Source of the DNA: VXNE01 sp965116625
GTDB lineage: Bacteria > Pseudomonadota > Gammaproteobacteria > Pseudomonadales > Azotimanducaceae
Direction: 5' to 3'
Assembly (NCBI GenBank): GCA_965116625.1
Contig: OZ220717.1
Span: 2,604,001 to 2,668,000 of the forward strand
DNA: 64,000 bases
The notes beneath the pieces were generated by a model, which worked only from the letters and a program-made list of their open reading frames with translations, was not told the DNA's origin and searched no databases. Position numbers and translations under genes: made by a program. Shown here in pieces: positions 1 to 8,033 of this stretch (its first letter is position 1; each line of letters begins with the position of its first letter).

Positions 1-1067
1 ATCCTGCTGCGTTGATGGTTGTAGGTTCCGTGGAGACCACCGAGCGGGCTCGCGCCGTTGTCGGAAATGGCGATCACGATGGTGTCGTCGCGCTTGCCGA
101 GGGCGTCTAGCTGTTTGAGCAGCCGAGCGATCTGATCGTCGGCGTGGTCGAGGAACCCGGCGTAGACCTCCATCAGCCGGGCGGCGAGACGCTTCTCGTC
201 GTCGTCGAGTTCGTCCCAGACCTGCACGCCCGGGTTCCTGGGGGCGAGACGCTGATCTTCGGGCAGCAGGCCGGATTTTTTCTGGCGCTCGAGGATCCGG
301 TCGCGGGCCTTGTCCCAGCCCTCGTCGAACGTGCCCTTGTACTTGTTAATGTAGGAGGCAGGCGTGTGGTGGGGCGAATGGCCGGCGGCGAATGCGACGT
401 AGAGGAAGAAGGGCCGGTCCGGATCGGCGGAGACCAACTGCCGCAGCCACTTGCAGGAGTGATCCACGATGTCTTCCGACAGGTGATAGCCCTCGCGCTG
501 GGGCTGCTCGACACGTTCATTGCCCGTGATCAGTTCCGGGTTCCACTGATTCGTCTCGCCTGGCATGAAGCCGTGAAAGCGGTCGAAACCCCGCTGCAGG
601 GGCCAGTGGTCGTAGGGGCCTGCAGGACTGGTTTCGTGAATCGAGCCCAAGTGCCACTTGCCCGCCGCGAGGGTCTGGTATCCGTGCGGATGCAGCATCT
701 CGGCCAGGTTCGCCGCCTCCCGGGACACGAATCCCCGGGTGTTGGGAAAGCCGTTGACCATCTCCGCCACCCGGCCTATGCCGACGCTGTGATGGTTGCG
801 GCCGGTGAGGAGGCAGGTGCGGGTCGGCGAGCAGAGTGGGGTGACGTGGAAGTTCGCGTAGCGGATGCCGTCGTCGGCGAGGCTGTCGAGGGCGGGGGTT
901 TCGATGTCGGAGCCGTAGCAGCCGAATTCTGCGTAGCCGACGTCGTCCAGGACGATTAGGACGATGTTGGGGCGTTGGGTTAGGTGGGAGGGTTCGTGGG
1001 TCCAGGCGATGGTTGAGTCGGCGGCGGTGCGGTTGATGGTGCCGGTGAAGTGGTGGTCGTGTTCCAT
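1..1067 (-). CDS. Sulfatase (arylsulfatase family), C-terminus beyond window
   Basis: Type I formylglycine sulfatase that would hydrolyse a sulfate ester; the substrate cannot be read from sequence. The first 355 residues are visible. The metal-binding Asp pair is at residues 41-42 (VLDDVGYAEFGCYGSD). The signature C79-S-P-T-R83 carries the cysteine converted to formylglycine, followed by GKWHLG. No signal peptide is seen, so it is either cytoplasmic or starts elsewhere. The ATG at 1067 is the first plausible start; the ribosome site is weak. It resembles the sulfatase at 57240-59429 through the motif region (PLQRGFDRFHGF against PTGRGFDHWYGF), so the two are probably paralogues. It is truncated only by the window edge. 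Confidence 0.9.
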   Translation of the reverse strand, partial: MEHDHHFTGTINRTAADSTIAWTHEPSHLTQRPNIVLIVLDDVGYAEFGCYGSDIETPALDSLADDGIRYANFHVTPLCSPTRTCLLTGRNHHSVGIGRVAEMVNGFPNTRGFVSREAANLAEMLHPHGYQTLAAGKWHLGSIHETSPAGPYDHWPLQRGFDRFHGFMPGETNQWNPELITGNERVEQPQREGYHLSEDIVDHSCKWLRQLVSADPDRPFFLYVAFAAGHSPHHTPASYINKYKGTFDEGWDKARDRILERQKKSGLLPEDQRLAPRNPGVQVWDELDDDEKRLAARLMEVYAGFLDHADDQIARLLKQLDALGKRDDTIVIAISDNGASPLGGLHGTYNHQRSR

Positions 1068-1304
1068 GGTTGGGTCGCGAATCCTGGTTTGGGGATGTCA
1101 AGACTAGAGACTAGTTGAGTTGATTGGTCTGCACACTCTTTTGGGGTGCGCGGTTGGTCCGATGACCCAACAACGTACGCGTGGGCTCGAAAGTGACAAG
1201 GGCGGAGTCCTCCGCTGTAGGAGAACACGATCCGTGTTCGGAATGGGTCGCTATGCGTAATCGGCCCTCAGTCTTGGTTACCTCGAATAATCTGTTGAAA
1301 AGTG

Positions 1305-1333
1305 TTGCATCCAGTTTGGTGACGATTTAATAT
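1305..1333 (+). promoter_or_regulatory. Candidate sigma70-type promoter of the 3-gene operon
   Basis: A TTGCAT -35-like box (1305-1310) and a TAATAT -10-like box (1328-1333) are separated by exactly 17 bases, about 48 bases before the first start codon. The -35 matches the consensus only partly. The call rests on spacing, the good -10 and position in front of the operon. Confidence 0.4.
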
Positions 1334-1340
1334 CGCGACT

Positions 1341-1362
1341 CAGTCCTGTTGCAACAGACCTG
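1341..1362. promoter_or_regulatory. Dyad operator candidate downstream of the -10 box
   Basis: A perfect 12-bp palindrome CTGTTGCAACAG (1346-1357) is flanked symmetrically by CAG (1341-1343) and CTG (1360-1362), giving 18 of 22 symmetric positions. It begins 8 bases after the -10 hexamer, where a repressor would block initiation. The half-site spacing (CTGT-N4-ACAG) is too short for LexA. The winged-helix product of the first gene is an obvious candidate ligand, but that is inference. Confidence 0.4.
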
Positions 1363-1380
1363 AATTAAAGTGGTAAATCA

Positions 1381-2595
1381 ATGCAGATGAAGACACTCGT
1401 CCAGAACCGTCGCGACACGATCCCACGGATTCAGCAGATCGTTCCTCACATGCGTGACCAGCTAATGGGTCTGCGCGCGAGTTCGACGTTTGAACACGCT
1501 CGCCGACGGTATGCCCAAACGGTTGACCGCTTGGTTTCACAGGGCCTCGGTCGTCGAACTGCCAGCCGCGTCGGAGACCGGGACCGGTATTGGTCTCCAA
1601 CCCGCGAAGTGCTAGACGAAGCCATGCGCCTTGGATTCGTCGAACGTCAACAACTTCCGTCTTCACGGCGATATGTGGACGCCCACCGGGATCGTGTGCA
1701 CAGCCTCACCGAACTGGGGCGCCAGGCTGCTGAGGAAGCGGAGACCGACCTGCCGGCCTTCTGTGATCGATTATCAGCTGCCGTTTACGGCAACCATCCC
1801 TACTTCCGTGCGTTCATCGACAGTTTGCGGATCGGGCCCATTGGCTGCCCTGAGGTCTCCGAAGGCGAAGTGGAACAGTCACGTAGATTGGGTCTTGGCA
1901 CCGACCATTGGGTTGAACTTGCCGCAGAGCGCATTCCGCGCCAGAGGAGGGTGGCCAGCGACAACGAGCGAATACGAAACGCCATCGTCTCCGTGGTGCG
2001 CCACCGATTTGGCCAGACGCCCGACCGAACTCCGACAAGTAAACAGATGGCGGAGGCCCTCAACGACGCCTACATTGAGGCCGCGCTCGGAACCAGAGGG
2101 CTCTCGATCGGTGCGATCGATTTGAAGATCATGAAGACGTGGGGTTCGCAGCTCATGCTGCTCGACCAGTCTCGATACGTACCCTCGTACTCTGGACAGA
2201 ACATCATTTGGCTTGCTGCGGATGTGAGCGAGAACGGTTGCATTGTTTTGCGACGCAAGACACTGGCGAGTCACGAGCGGCCCTTGGCCGAGGCGGTCGT
2301 CGCCGCCTACAGGGACCAAGCAAGTGCCGAGAAAACTAGCCTAAGGGCCCCGTATCTCCCAATCTATCGGATACGCGCCCAAGCGGCGTTCGACTGCCTA
2401 GTTACGCGTGCCTTGGTCGATTTGGTTATCGAGCGGTTGGCCAAGGCCCCCATGTCAGAGTCGCACGTTCAGGTTTGGCTCCACCTTGGCACGACGCGGC
2501 AGCCAGACTCGGAGCCCGTCTACCGACGGGGAGGAAACCGTCGATACGAAATTACCATTCAGCCAAAATCAGAAGGAGACAAACATGCCCGTTGA
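1381..2595 (+). CDS. Unknown protein with winged-helix-like segment, defence-like operon gene 1
   Basis: 404 residues, not a family I recognise. Residues about 68-120 read as a winged-helix fold (SPTREVLDEAMRLGFVERQ, a basic turn, then VHSLTELGRQAAEEA), so DNA binding is likely. The rest is mixed alpha/beta without a motif I can name. No signal peptide or membrane segment. The ATG at 1381 is used; a second ATG two codons on is equally possible and neither has a strong ribosome site. The 3' end overlaps the ATPase gene by 11 bases, indicating translational coupling. By position it may be a sensor, recruitment factor or autoregulator. Composition is AT-richer than the flanks. Confidence 0.75.
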   Translation: MQMKTLVQNRRDTIPRIQQIVPHMRDQLMGLRASSTFEHARRRYAQTVDRLVSQGLGRRTASRVGDRDRYWSPTREVLDEAMRLGFVERQQLPSSRRYVDAHRDRVHSLTELGRQAAEEAETDLPAFCDRLSAAVYGNHPYFRAFIDSLRIGPIGCPEVSEGEVEQSRRLGLGTDHWVELAAERIPRQRRVASDNERIRNAIVSVVRHRFGQTPDRTPTSKQMAEALNDAYIEAALGTRGLSIGAIDLKIMKTWGSQLMLLDQSRYVPSYSGQNIIWLAADVSENGCIVLRRKTLASHERPLAEAVVAAYRDQASAEKTSLRAPYLPIYRIRAQAAFDCLVTRALVDLVIERLAKAPMSESHVQVWLHLGTTRQPDSEPVYRRGGNRRYEITIQPKSEGDKHAR

Positions 2596-3856
2596 TGCGC
2601 TTGACCACATGGAAGAAGCTTGGAACCTGGACGACAATCCCTTCCCGGCGGAGGCCATCTACGTCGAAAATACACCCTATAGTCCAACAGTCTTTGAGGA
2701 GGAATCGCAAGAATTTCGTCGGAAGCTCATCCGAGGTTCTGTTCGCGGCAGCGTCAACGTTGGATTCCTTTGGTCGCAGGGTGCCCAAGCCGACACGGGA
2801 TTCGGGAAGACTACCCTCATGCGTGCGATCACCAAGGAGATCAATCAAGACCTGGGGGTAGACACCCTCACGAGAGCGGGCGTCCGGCCTGAGAAACAGG
2901 CGTTGATTGCTGCTGCCTACTCAAACTTGAACAACCTCAACGCGTCGGGCCTTTACCCCGTGCTCTTCAACGCGGTCCTCGACCTGACCGAGCCGCCACC
3001 GAACGCGGAGTCCGTCCTCGATCAAGCCAAGGCTCGCATCGTGCATGAACTAGGCACGGATGACGCCACTGAGATCATTAGACACGTCACTGATACGTGG
3101 CTTCGCATTTGCGGGACCGCGCCACCCCTTCGATCAGAGGTCGTAGGTGCCTTTGCAAGCGGCGGGGCACAAGGCGTTAAGGCCGCGCTGGCGACCGTAT
3201 CGGCAACGGCCCGTTTGCGAAACGGATTGCACTACCTCGACTTCGCTCTTGCCGCGCTTTCTGCAGCTGGGGTGGATCACCTCTATCTCATGATCGATCA
3301 GTTAGAGGATCTCGCGACCACACGCACAATTACAGCCGCTAAACGTTCTCGCGAGATCGGCCGTATTCGGGACATGCTAGAGGGACCTCCTTACGTAAAC
3401 AGGGTCCACTTCATCCTTACATTCCACAACCGCGCCGCCCAGGTTCTCGAGCGATTCTGGGAAGAGAACCGGCTGCCGCCATTCGAGATCTCCCCAAGCA
3501 ACATCGCTTCCGTTGTGGTTCTGCGTGGATTTAAGGACGACTCGCAAGTTTCCGACCTTCTGCGCGTGTACTTGGAGGAGCAGCGGGAAGGCCCGGTCGA
3601 GGATGATCTTCTACCCTTCGAACTTGGCGCGATCTCCGTGCTCAGAGAGGTATCCGACGGCCGGGTAGGAATTCTGCTCAACCGTGCAAGGGAACTCTTT
3701 AACGTCGCTGCTGAGAGGGGAGACCCCCGGATAACCGGAGAGCTTGCTTCCCGTTTCTTCGCAGGCGCCGACACGTTTGATCTAGAACTCGGGATGGATG
3801 ATGATACTGGAACTCCAGACAGCGATATCGATGATCTGCTCCTCGGCACTCGGTGA
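2585..3856 (+). CDS. ORC/Cdc6-like AAA+ ATPase, defence-like operon gene 2
   Basis: 423 residues. The opening WNLDDNPFP segment is typical of ExeA/ORC-type AAA+ ATPases. The P-loop is at 69-77 (ADTGFGKTT, with the usual first glycine replaced by alanine; K75). Walker B is at about 233-242 (LYLMIDQLED, D238 and E241). A sensor-1-like TFHN follows, then a lid segment with sensor-2-like GRVGILLNRARE. The ATG at 2585 is chosen over upstream in-frame starts because AGAAGGAGA sits 6-14 bases before it and the upstream part overlaps gene 1. It probably powers or gates the nuclease encoded 9 bases downstream. A STAND-like switch is an alternative. The family role here is inferred. Confidence 0.85.
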   Translation: MPVDALDHMEEAWNLDDNPFPAEAIYVENTPYSPTVFEEESQEFRRKLIRGSVRGSVNVGFLWSQGAQADTGFGKTTLMRAITKEINQDLGVDTLTRAGVRPEKQALIAAAYSNLNNLNASGLYPVLFNAVLDLTEPPPNAESVLDQAKARIVHELGTDDATEIIRHVTDTWLRICGTAPPLRSEVVGAFASGGAQGVKAALATVSATARLRNGLHYLDFALAALSAAGVDHLYLMIDQLEDLATTRTITAAKRSREIGRIRDMLEGPPYVNRVHFILTFHNRAAQVLERFWEENRLPPFEISPSNIASVVVLRGFKDDSQVSDLLRVYLEEQREGPVEDDLLPFELGAISVLREVSDGRVGILLNRARELFNVAAERGDPRITGELASRFFAGADTFDLELGMDDDTGTPDSDIDDLLLGTR

Positions 3857-3865
3857 TGTTCGGTT

Positions 3866-4633
3866 GTGCATCGTGATCTTGATTTGTTGGCTGAGTTTAG
3901 CCTTGACTGCTGGCTGCTAGCCCGCGCCGCCGATGACTCGTTGATCTCTCTGCCGGACGGGAGAAGCTGGGAACGTGCCGTTGGCGACCTACTTCGCCGC
4001 CCGGATTTGCCAAACCGCCAACGCGCTGGCCTCACGACACTTTTCGGCACTCGAGCAGCTTCCGGTGTTGCCCATGAAGTAGACGCGTGCGGTGCCGGCG
4101 GAGGGACCACCATCATGGTCGAATGCAAGTCACAGATATCCGGCGCGACCAAGGCTGACGCAGCCCTATTTGATGAGAAGTCGTTGGATTTCTATTGCGC
4201 CGATCCAAAGCGATTCTCTCACGAACGCTGGTGGAGGGTTCTTGCTTCGTCCACCGCCGCATCCGATAGCGTCCGGGAGTTCTGTGTCAGTATCGGCCTC
4301 GTTCTGACCGAACCCGAGTATCTGCCACTCCCCGTAATCCTGCAGACGGCTTCCCGCCCGGTCGCCGACATGTACCTAAGGGAAGGGTTACTTCAAGATG
4401 CCGTTCGTCTGGGCGAACACGCTCTGATATCGCTGCAGGACAGATGGGCTTACAACGCACAAACTGGGGAGATTGGCTTCAAACAGTCGACCTTGGCGCC
4501 ACGAGGGATACAGGATCTCCTCTGGCTACAGAAAGAATTAGGTTCCGATATTCTCGACCTTTACGACTTGCACCGTCCAGGTACGCTAGAACTCCGATCT
4601 GAACGACTTTTGCAGACACTACGCCACAGCTAA
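3866..4633 (+). CDS. PD-(D/E)XK nuclease-like protein, defence-like operon gene 3
   Basis: 255 residues. The core of a restriction-endonuclease-like fold is visible: a helix with E37 (SWERAVGDLLRR), then HEVDACG with D73, then a beta strand IMVECKSQ with E86-x-K88. The spacing D-x12-E-x-K is classical for PD-(D/E)XK enzymes, so metal-dependent DNA cleavage is expected. The C-terminal 150 residues match no domain I recognise and may carry specificity. The start is GTG at 3866, nine bases after the ATPase stop. Last gene of the plus-strand operon, it faces the methyltransferase operon, which fits a modification-plus-cleavage scheme. Activity is inferred from motif only. Confidence 0.8.
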   Translation: MHRDLDLLAEFSLDCWLLARAADDSLISLPDGRSWERAVGDLLRRPDLPNRQRAGLTTLFGTRAASGVAHEVDACGAGGGTTIMVECKSQISGATKADAALFDEKSLDFYCADPKRFSHERWWRVLASSTAASDSVREFCVSIGLVLTEPEYLPLPVILQTASRPVADMYLREGLLQDAVRLGEHALISLQDRWAYNAQTGEIGFKQSTLAPRGIQDLLWLQKELGSDILDLYDLHRPGTLELRSERLLQTLRHS

Positions 4634-4776
4634 GCTCTTCAACTTGATCGCCTTATCGTAGCCCACCGGCGACGCCACAGCCATCGACCGTATTCACAGC
4701 TAAGGCCGGCGTGTGGTCCACCATGTTCTGAACGCCACTGCTCGACCCAAAGCCCTGCATCGAATCGACAAACAGC

Positions 4777-5607
4777 CTAGAACTCGCAAAGCCCGCGTTC
4801 AGTGCGCGCGAAAGCGGTTAAAGGCCTGCTCTTGGGTCCGTTAACCATCTTGCGCACTGCGGATCTGCGGTTGACGCTCCCTGGGAAGACGTCAGTCCCG
4901 AGCTTCGTGAATATGCTGAGTTCCCGTAGCGCGTCTAGAAAGCTCCGTGCTACCTGATACGCTGAGTTCAACTCTCCAGGAAAGCACTTGGGAATCGTCG
5001 CAGGGTTGTACGACGACTCGAAGTTTGCCATCAACGCGAATGCCTCCGTTGGTCGATAGTTCACCTTGTTTCGGAGTTCAATAAACCATTGCTCGTTTGC
5101 ACTTACTGGCTTTAGTGCCATTGCTGCGGCTGGGGATAGGAGGTTAGCTAGAGGAGGTACGGCGGAGTAATACGCATGCCAGAACAGTCGATGGTTGTGG
5201 AAATTGGGCGCGTATGGTGTTCTGTGTAGCTCTAGCTCCTGCGCTCCGGGATTCGTGTTTACGACGTCAATCCAAAGTCTTCCGTGGGCGATCCAACACC
5301 CGACTAATCCAAGTATTGCATGTGCGGCATACCAGGCGGAGTAGTACAATCCGACGACAGCCCATGCGCTTGAAGATGGTCTCAGCAGCTCAATCGAACG
5401 AATGAAATTCGAACCAGCGAGGAAGATGTGCCGATCAGCATCTCTTAAAAGGGCCGAACGAAGTTCGGTGAAGGCTTGACTCCCTTCAACGAAGCCCCGA
5501 GTCCTACGACTACTCGCAACGTACCTGAACGTACTGATACTGGTGCCGGGAGTGCTTATGAAGCCGGCCGTAAAGTGCCGGGCGCCGCGGGCCGATAGCG
5601 TATTCAC
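4777..5607 (-). CDS. HEPN-like protein, last gene of methyltransferase operon
   Basis: 276 residues. The helical segment AVVGLYYSAWYAAHAILGL (84-102) resembles the first long helix of HEPN proteins, and IELRNKVNYRP (177-186) resembles their R-x4-[HY] motif, here R179-N-...-Y184. Canonical HEPN RNases carry His at that position, so this member may be catalytically inactive or a nucleotidyltransferase/RNA-binding relative. The GTG start overlaps the DGQHR stop as GTGA, giving strict coupling. Gene function is unknown. The gene converges on the nuclease gene with a 143-base gap that shows no clear terminator. Confidence 0.6.
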   Translation of the reverse strand: MNTLSARGARHFTAGFISTPGTSISTFRYVASSRRTRGFVEGSQAFTELRSALLRDADRHIFLAGSNFIRSIELLRPSSSAWAVVGLYYSAWYAAHAILGLVGCWIAHGRLWIDVVNTNPGAQELELHRTPYAPNFHNHRLFWHAYYSAVPPLANLLSPAAAMALKPVSANEQWFIELRNKVNYRPTEAFALMANFESSYNPATIPKCFPGELNSAYQVARSFLDALRELSIFTKLGTDVFPGSVNRRSAVRKMVNGPKSRPLTAFARTERGLCEF

Positions 5608-6566
5608 ACCGTGATCTGACTTCGGACAGTGTCGTAAATTGCCTTGATTCCAGCCGATCCCTGTTGACCTCGGATACGATCTGGATCCAACGACTCGAGA
5701 TCTATCAGAATCAGATGCTTGAGGTAGTCCAGCATACTGATATCGATGATGTCTCTCCCTTCTGCCATAACTATATCTGGCAAGAGGCGCAGCAATGCGC
5801 GCAACACACGTGCCTTATATAGATACCCCACAGCGTTGTTCCATCCATCGGCGTCGCACTCTCTGATCGCTGAGAAGTATCTCTTCAACACAACCAATTG
5901 GTCATCGAAATCAATGTCACAGAGAATTCCTGATCGCGTCCCGACCAAGCGCTTAATGTCTGGGGCCAGTGAACCTTGCTTTATCGAAATCTCATGTTGC
6001 TCGCCCGTAAGGTCGACTCTCTGGTACAAGGGACTATCGGTGGAAGAGTTGAGTTCATACACAAGATCAACGGCCCTGACGCCACTCGGATCGTCCTCGG
6101 ATCTAACTAATCGGACCAGATCCCATCTGAGAGAGGAGGGCACCCGCTTCTGATTGTCGTTGATCTCCACAAATAGCTGGGCCATCTCTCGTTCCGTTAG
6201 ACCAAGATGAACAATGCACGAATATCGCGCTTCGCTTTCTGAGAAATTCTGTGCCCAGAGTCTATGCTGTCCATCTACCACCAAGAATCGAACTCCTTCC
6301 GGGAAAACGACCGAGCTACTCTCGACCGGCGCCTCAAGTGTGTCAGTGGCAAGAACGATAGCGTTGGGAAACGTGCGTCCTTGATCCAGTACGGCCGTCG
6401 CAATTTCTTGTGCTCGTGCCCCACTGACTCGCCGTTGGAAACCGGTTTGTGGATTCTTGATGCGCCACGATGGGGTCGTACGCTCCAGCAGCCAGCGCCC
6501 AGGGATTGTCGCGATCACAATGGGAGGGTTTTCCTGCAAGGGAATGCCGGGAAAGATATGCGTCAT
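5604..6566 (-). CDS. DGQHR-domain protein (DndB-like family)
   Basis: 320 residues. The family motif is exact: VVDGQHRLWA with D98-G-Q-H-R102, and the second block EINDNQKRVP at about 134-143 is also typical. DGQHR proteins have a ParB-like fold; the known example DndB regulates DNA phosphorothioation, and others neighbour DNA-modification genes. No dndA, C, D or E is present here. Instead the gene overlaps the stop of an adenine methyltransferase by ATGA and the next gene by GTGA. The likely role is DNA-binding regulation or guidance of the modification enzyme. The domain is certain, the role inferred. AT-richer than flanking genes. Confidence 0.85.
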   Translation of the reverse strand: MTHIFPGIPLQENPPIVIATIPGRWLLERTTPSWRIKNPQTGFQRRVSGARAQEIATAVLDQGRTFPNAIVLATDTLEAPVESSSVVFPEGVRFLVVDGQHRLWAQNFSESEARYSCIVHLGLTEREMAQLFVEINDNQKRVPSSLRWDLVRLVRSEDDPSGVRAVDLVYELNSSTDSPLYQRVDLTGEQHEISIKQGSLAPDIKRLVGTRSGILCDIDFDDQLVVLKRYFSAIRECDADGWNNAVGYLYKARVLRALLRLLPDIVMAEGRDIIDISMLDYLKHLILIDLESLDPDRIRGQQGSAGIKAIYDTVRSQITV

Positions 6567-7399
6567 GGCAACTTCAAGAACGGAATTGCTTTGTTGGACA
6601 TGATGTATTCCTTAACGGGACGTCGACCATGCGCTTTGCCCGAGACGAGACTAGCACGAGTGATCTCTGAGATATTGAATCCCTCGTAAAGCTCTCCGAT
6701 GGTTCGGTGAGCAGCATTGGAGACAATTACGATCGCACCACGCCGATCTAGGTCTCTAGCCAGCTTCGATAGACGCAACTGGTCCTCCCACGAGAACTTG
6801 TTCTCGTTGTACCTCAGAAACGAACAATTGTCGTGGGCGATGGCATAGGGAGGATCTAGATAAACTGCATCGCCTTCTTGCGCAGTTTTGACCGCTTCTT
6901 CAAAGTCGGCCGTACCTATTGTTGCCCCACATAGAGCCGAACTCGCCCTCCTCAGTAGGCCAGCACGTACGAAATCAACTTCGTAGGAAAACCTGCCAAT
7001 CGGTACGTTGAAATGCCCTTTACGATTCACTCGATAAAGGCCATTCCATGCTGCGCGGTTTAGGTAGATGAATCGGGCGGCTCGAGCCAGTGAGGTCTTT
7101 GGCAGAGTCGCTCGGCAGTGGTAGTAAAACTCCTCGGAGTGAGAGAAAGTGGACAGCACTCCGATCAGTTCTTCAACGGCAGACTGGACGACACGATATG
7201 CGTTGATAAGCTCGGCGTTGTGATCAGATAGGTGTGCCGCTCTGGGCTGAAGCGCGAAAAACGTGGAACCGCCTCCGAGGAATGGCTCGAAGTATCGGCC
7301 GGATGTCCCCCGAAACGCGGGTGCAATCCGCGGGGCCAACCATTGTTTTCCTCCTGCCCACTTCAGGAAAGGAGATGGCGAGGTTGTCTGCGTGTTCAA
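6563..7399 (-). CDS. D12-class (Dam-like) DNA adenine N6-methyltransferase
   Basis: 278 residues, the normal Dam length. SAM-binding motifs are present (FLKWAGGK 11-18, FEPFLGGG 37-44), the catalytic DPPY is at 182-185, and the target-recognition part lies between. It should transfer a methyl group from SAM to adenine in a short site. GATC is typical of the family but cannot be assigned from sequence. The start is TTG at 7399, overlapping the stop of a 53-residue ORF as TTGA. It heads a coupled MTase-DGQHR-HEPN operon facing an ATPase/nuclease operon, so it probably marks self DNA. An orphan phage-type methylase is the alternative. Confidence 0.92.
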   Translation of the reverse strand: MNTQTTSPSPFLKWAGGKQWLAPRIAPAFRGTSGRYFEPFLGGGSTFFALQPRAAHLSDHNAELINAYRVVQSAVEELIGVLSTFSHSEEFYYHCRATLPKTSLARAARFIYLNRAAWNGLYRVNRKGHFNVPIGRFSYEVDFVRAGLLRRASSALCGATIGTADFEEAVKTAQEGDAVYLDPPYAIAHDNCSFLRYNENKFSWEDQLRLSKLARDLDRRGAIVIVSNAAHRTIGELYEGFNISEITRASLVSGKAHGRRPVKEYIMSNKAIPFLKLP

Positions 7400-7557
7400 G
7401 TCGCTAGTTCCTCGGCTTCACCGCTCTCAGAGCAAGTCCACATCGTGCTTCCGGCCCCATCACGCCGTTCAATTTCGTTCATGATGTCCTGGGCCGTATC
7501 GTTCAGCATACAACGCCGAAGCCTGCTGCAGGCCTTTGGAATGCGTGGCTGTAGCAT
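7396..7557 (-). CDS. Small ORF coupled to the methyltransferase gene (53 aa)
   Basis: An open frame from ATG at 7557 to a TGA at 7398-7396 that overlaps the TTG start of the methyltransferase. It would encode a basic N-terminal stretch followed by an acidic tail (ending SGEAEELAT). Internal ATG codons at 7509 and 7482 are alternative starts. No family is recognised. Support is positional: the same 4-base overlap joins every other gene of this operon. It could be a leader peptide controlling methyltransferase translation or a small regulator, or chance. Confidence 0.35.
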   Translation of the reverse strand: MLQPRIPKACSRLRRCMLNDTAQDIMNEIERRDGAGSTMWTCSESGEAEELAT

Positions 7558-7767
7558 GTGCGACGAGCTTCATTTCCGGATGCCACACTGCCGTCCATTT
7601 GCGCCGTCCATTTGGATAGTGCTCAATCGAGTTTGACGGCCTTGGAGGTGTTAGATCATTCGTTCTTAAGGTCAGCGCAGTCGGACTCTTCGCAAACCCC
7701 TGCGCCTTGGCACCGTAGGCCGAGTCGTAAAAATGTTCAATTAAAACAATAGATTCCTCAACGAATT

Positions 7768-7855
7768 TGGCGGAGGGGCAGGGATTCGAACCCTGGGAGG
7801 CGTTAACCTCGCTGGTTTTCAAGACCAGTGCTTTCGTCCACTCAGCCACCCCTCC
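7768..7855 (-). tRNA. tRNA-Ser (anticodon TGA), CCA encoded
   Basis: A complete class II cloverleaf on the minus strand. The acceptor stem GGAGGGG (7855-7849) pairs with CCCCTCC, discriminator G is at 7771, and genomic CCA is at 7770-7768. The anticodon loop CTTGAAA puts TGA at 7821-7819, the T arm contains GGTTCGAATCC, and a long variable arm is present as expected for serine. The 3' end faces the AT-richer island, a common geometry for island insertion at tRNA genes. However, no integrase and no duplicated 3' end was found. Confidence 0.97.
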
Positions 7856-8033
7856 GGAAAGTGGTTTGCCTCGTCGTTGAAGTGACCTGCTTCGAACTAA
7901 TGCGACAACGGGCTTGGCGGATAGGATGCGGCTAGTCATTTGGAGAGCAGTGCCATCATAGCCGTGGCTTGTCGGCGCGGCAATTTCTCGCCCGGCACGG
8001 TTTGGTGCGACCAAGAACGAGTGGCTCATCTTG

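Larger units (their letters stand above)
1068..1380. other. Intergenic region between sulfatase and defence-like island
   Basis: The region separates two divergent genes. The right end holds a candidate promoter and a dyad, listed separately. Base composition becomes AT-richer from about 1260. I see no convincing gene, tRNA or repeat in 1068-1300. Confidence 0.5.

Noticed and set aside
1068..1300. Copy of the tRNA-Ser 3' end as an attachment site
   Set aside because: Only short matches of about 7 bases (GGCGGAG); not enough for an att site.
1346..1357. Palindrome CTGTTGCAACAG as a LexA box
   Set aside because: Half sites are 4 bases apart, not 8 as in the two real boxes before imuA.
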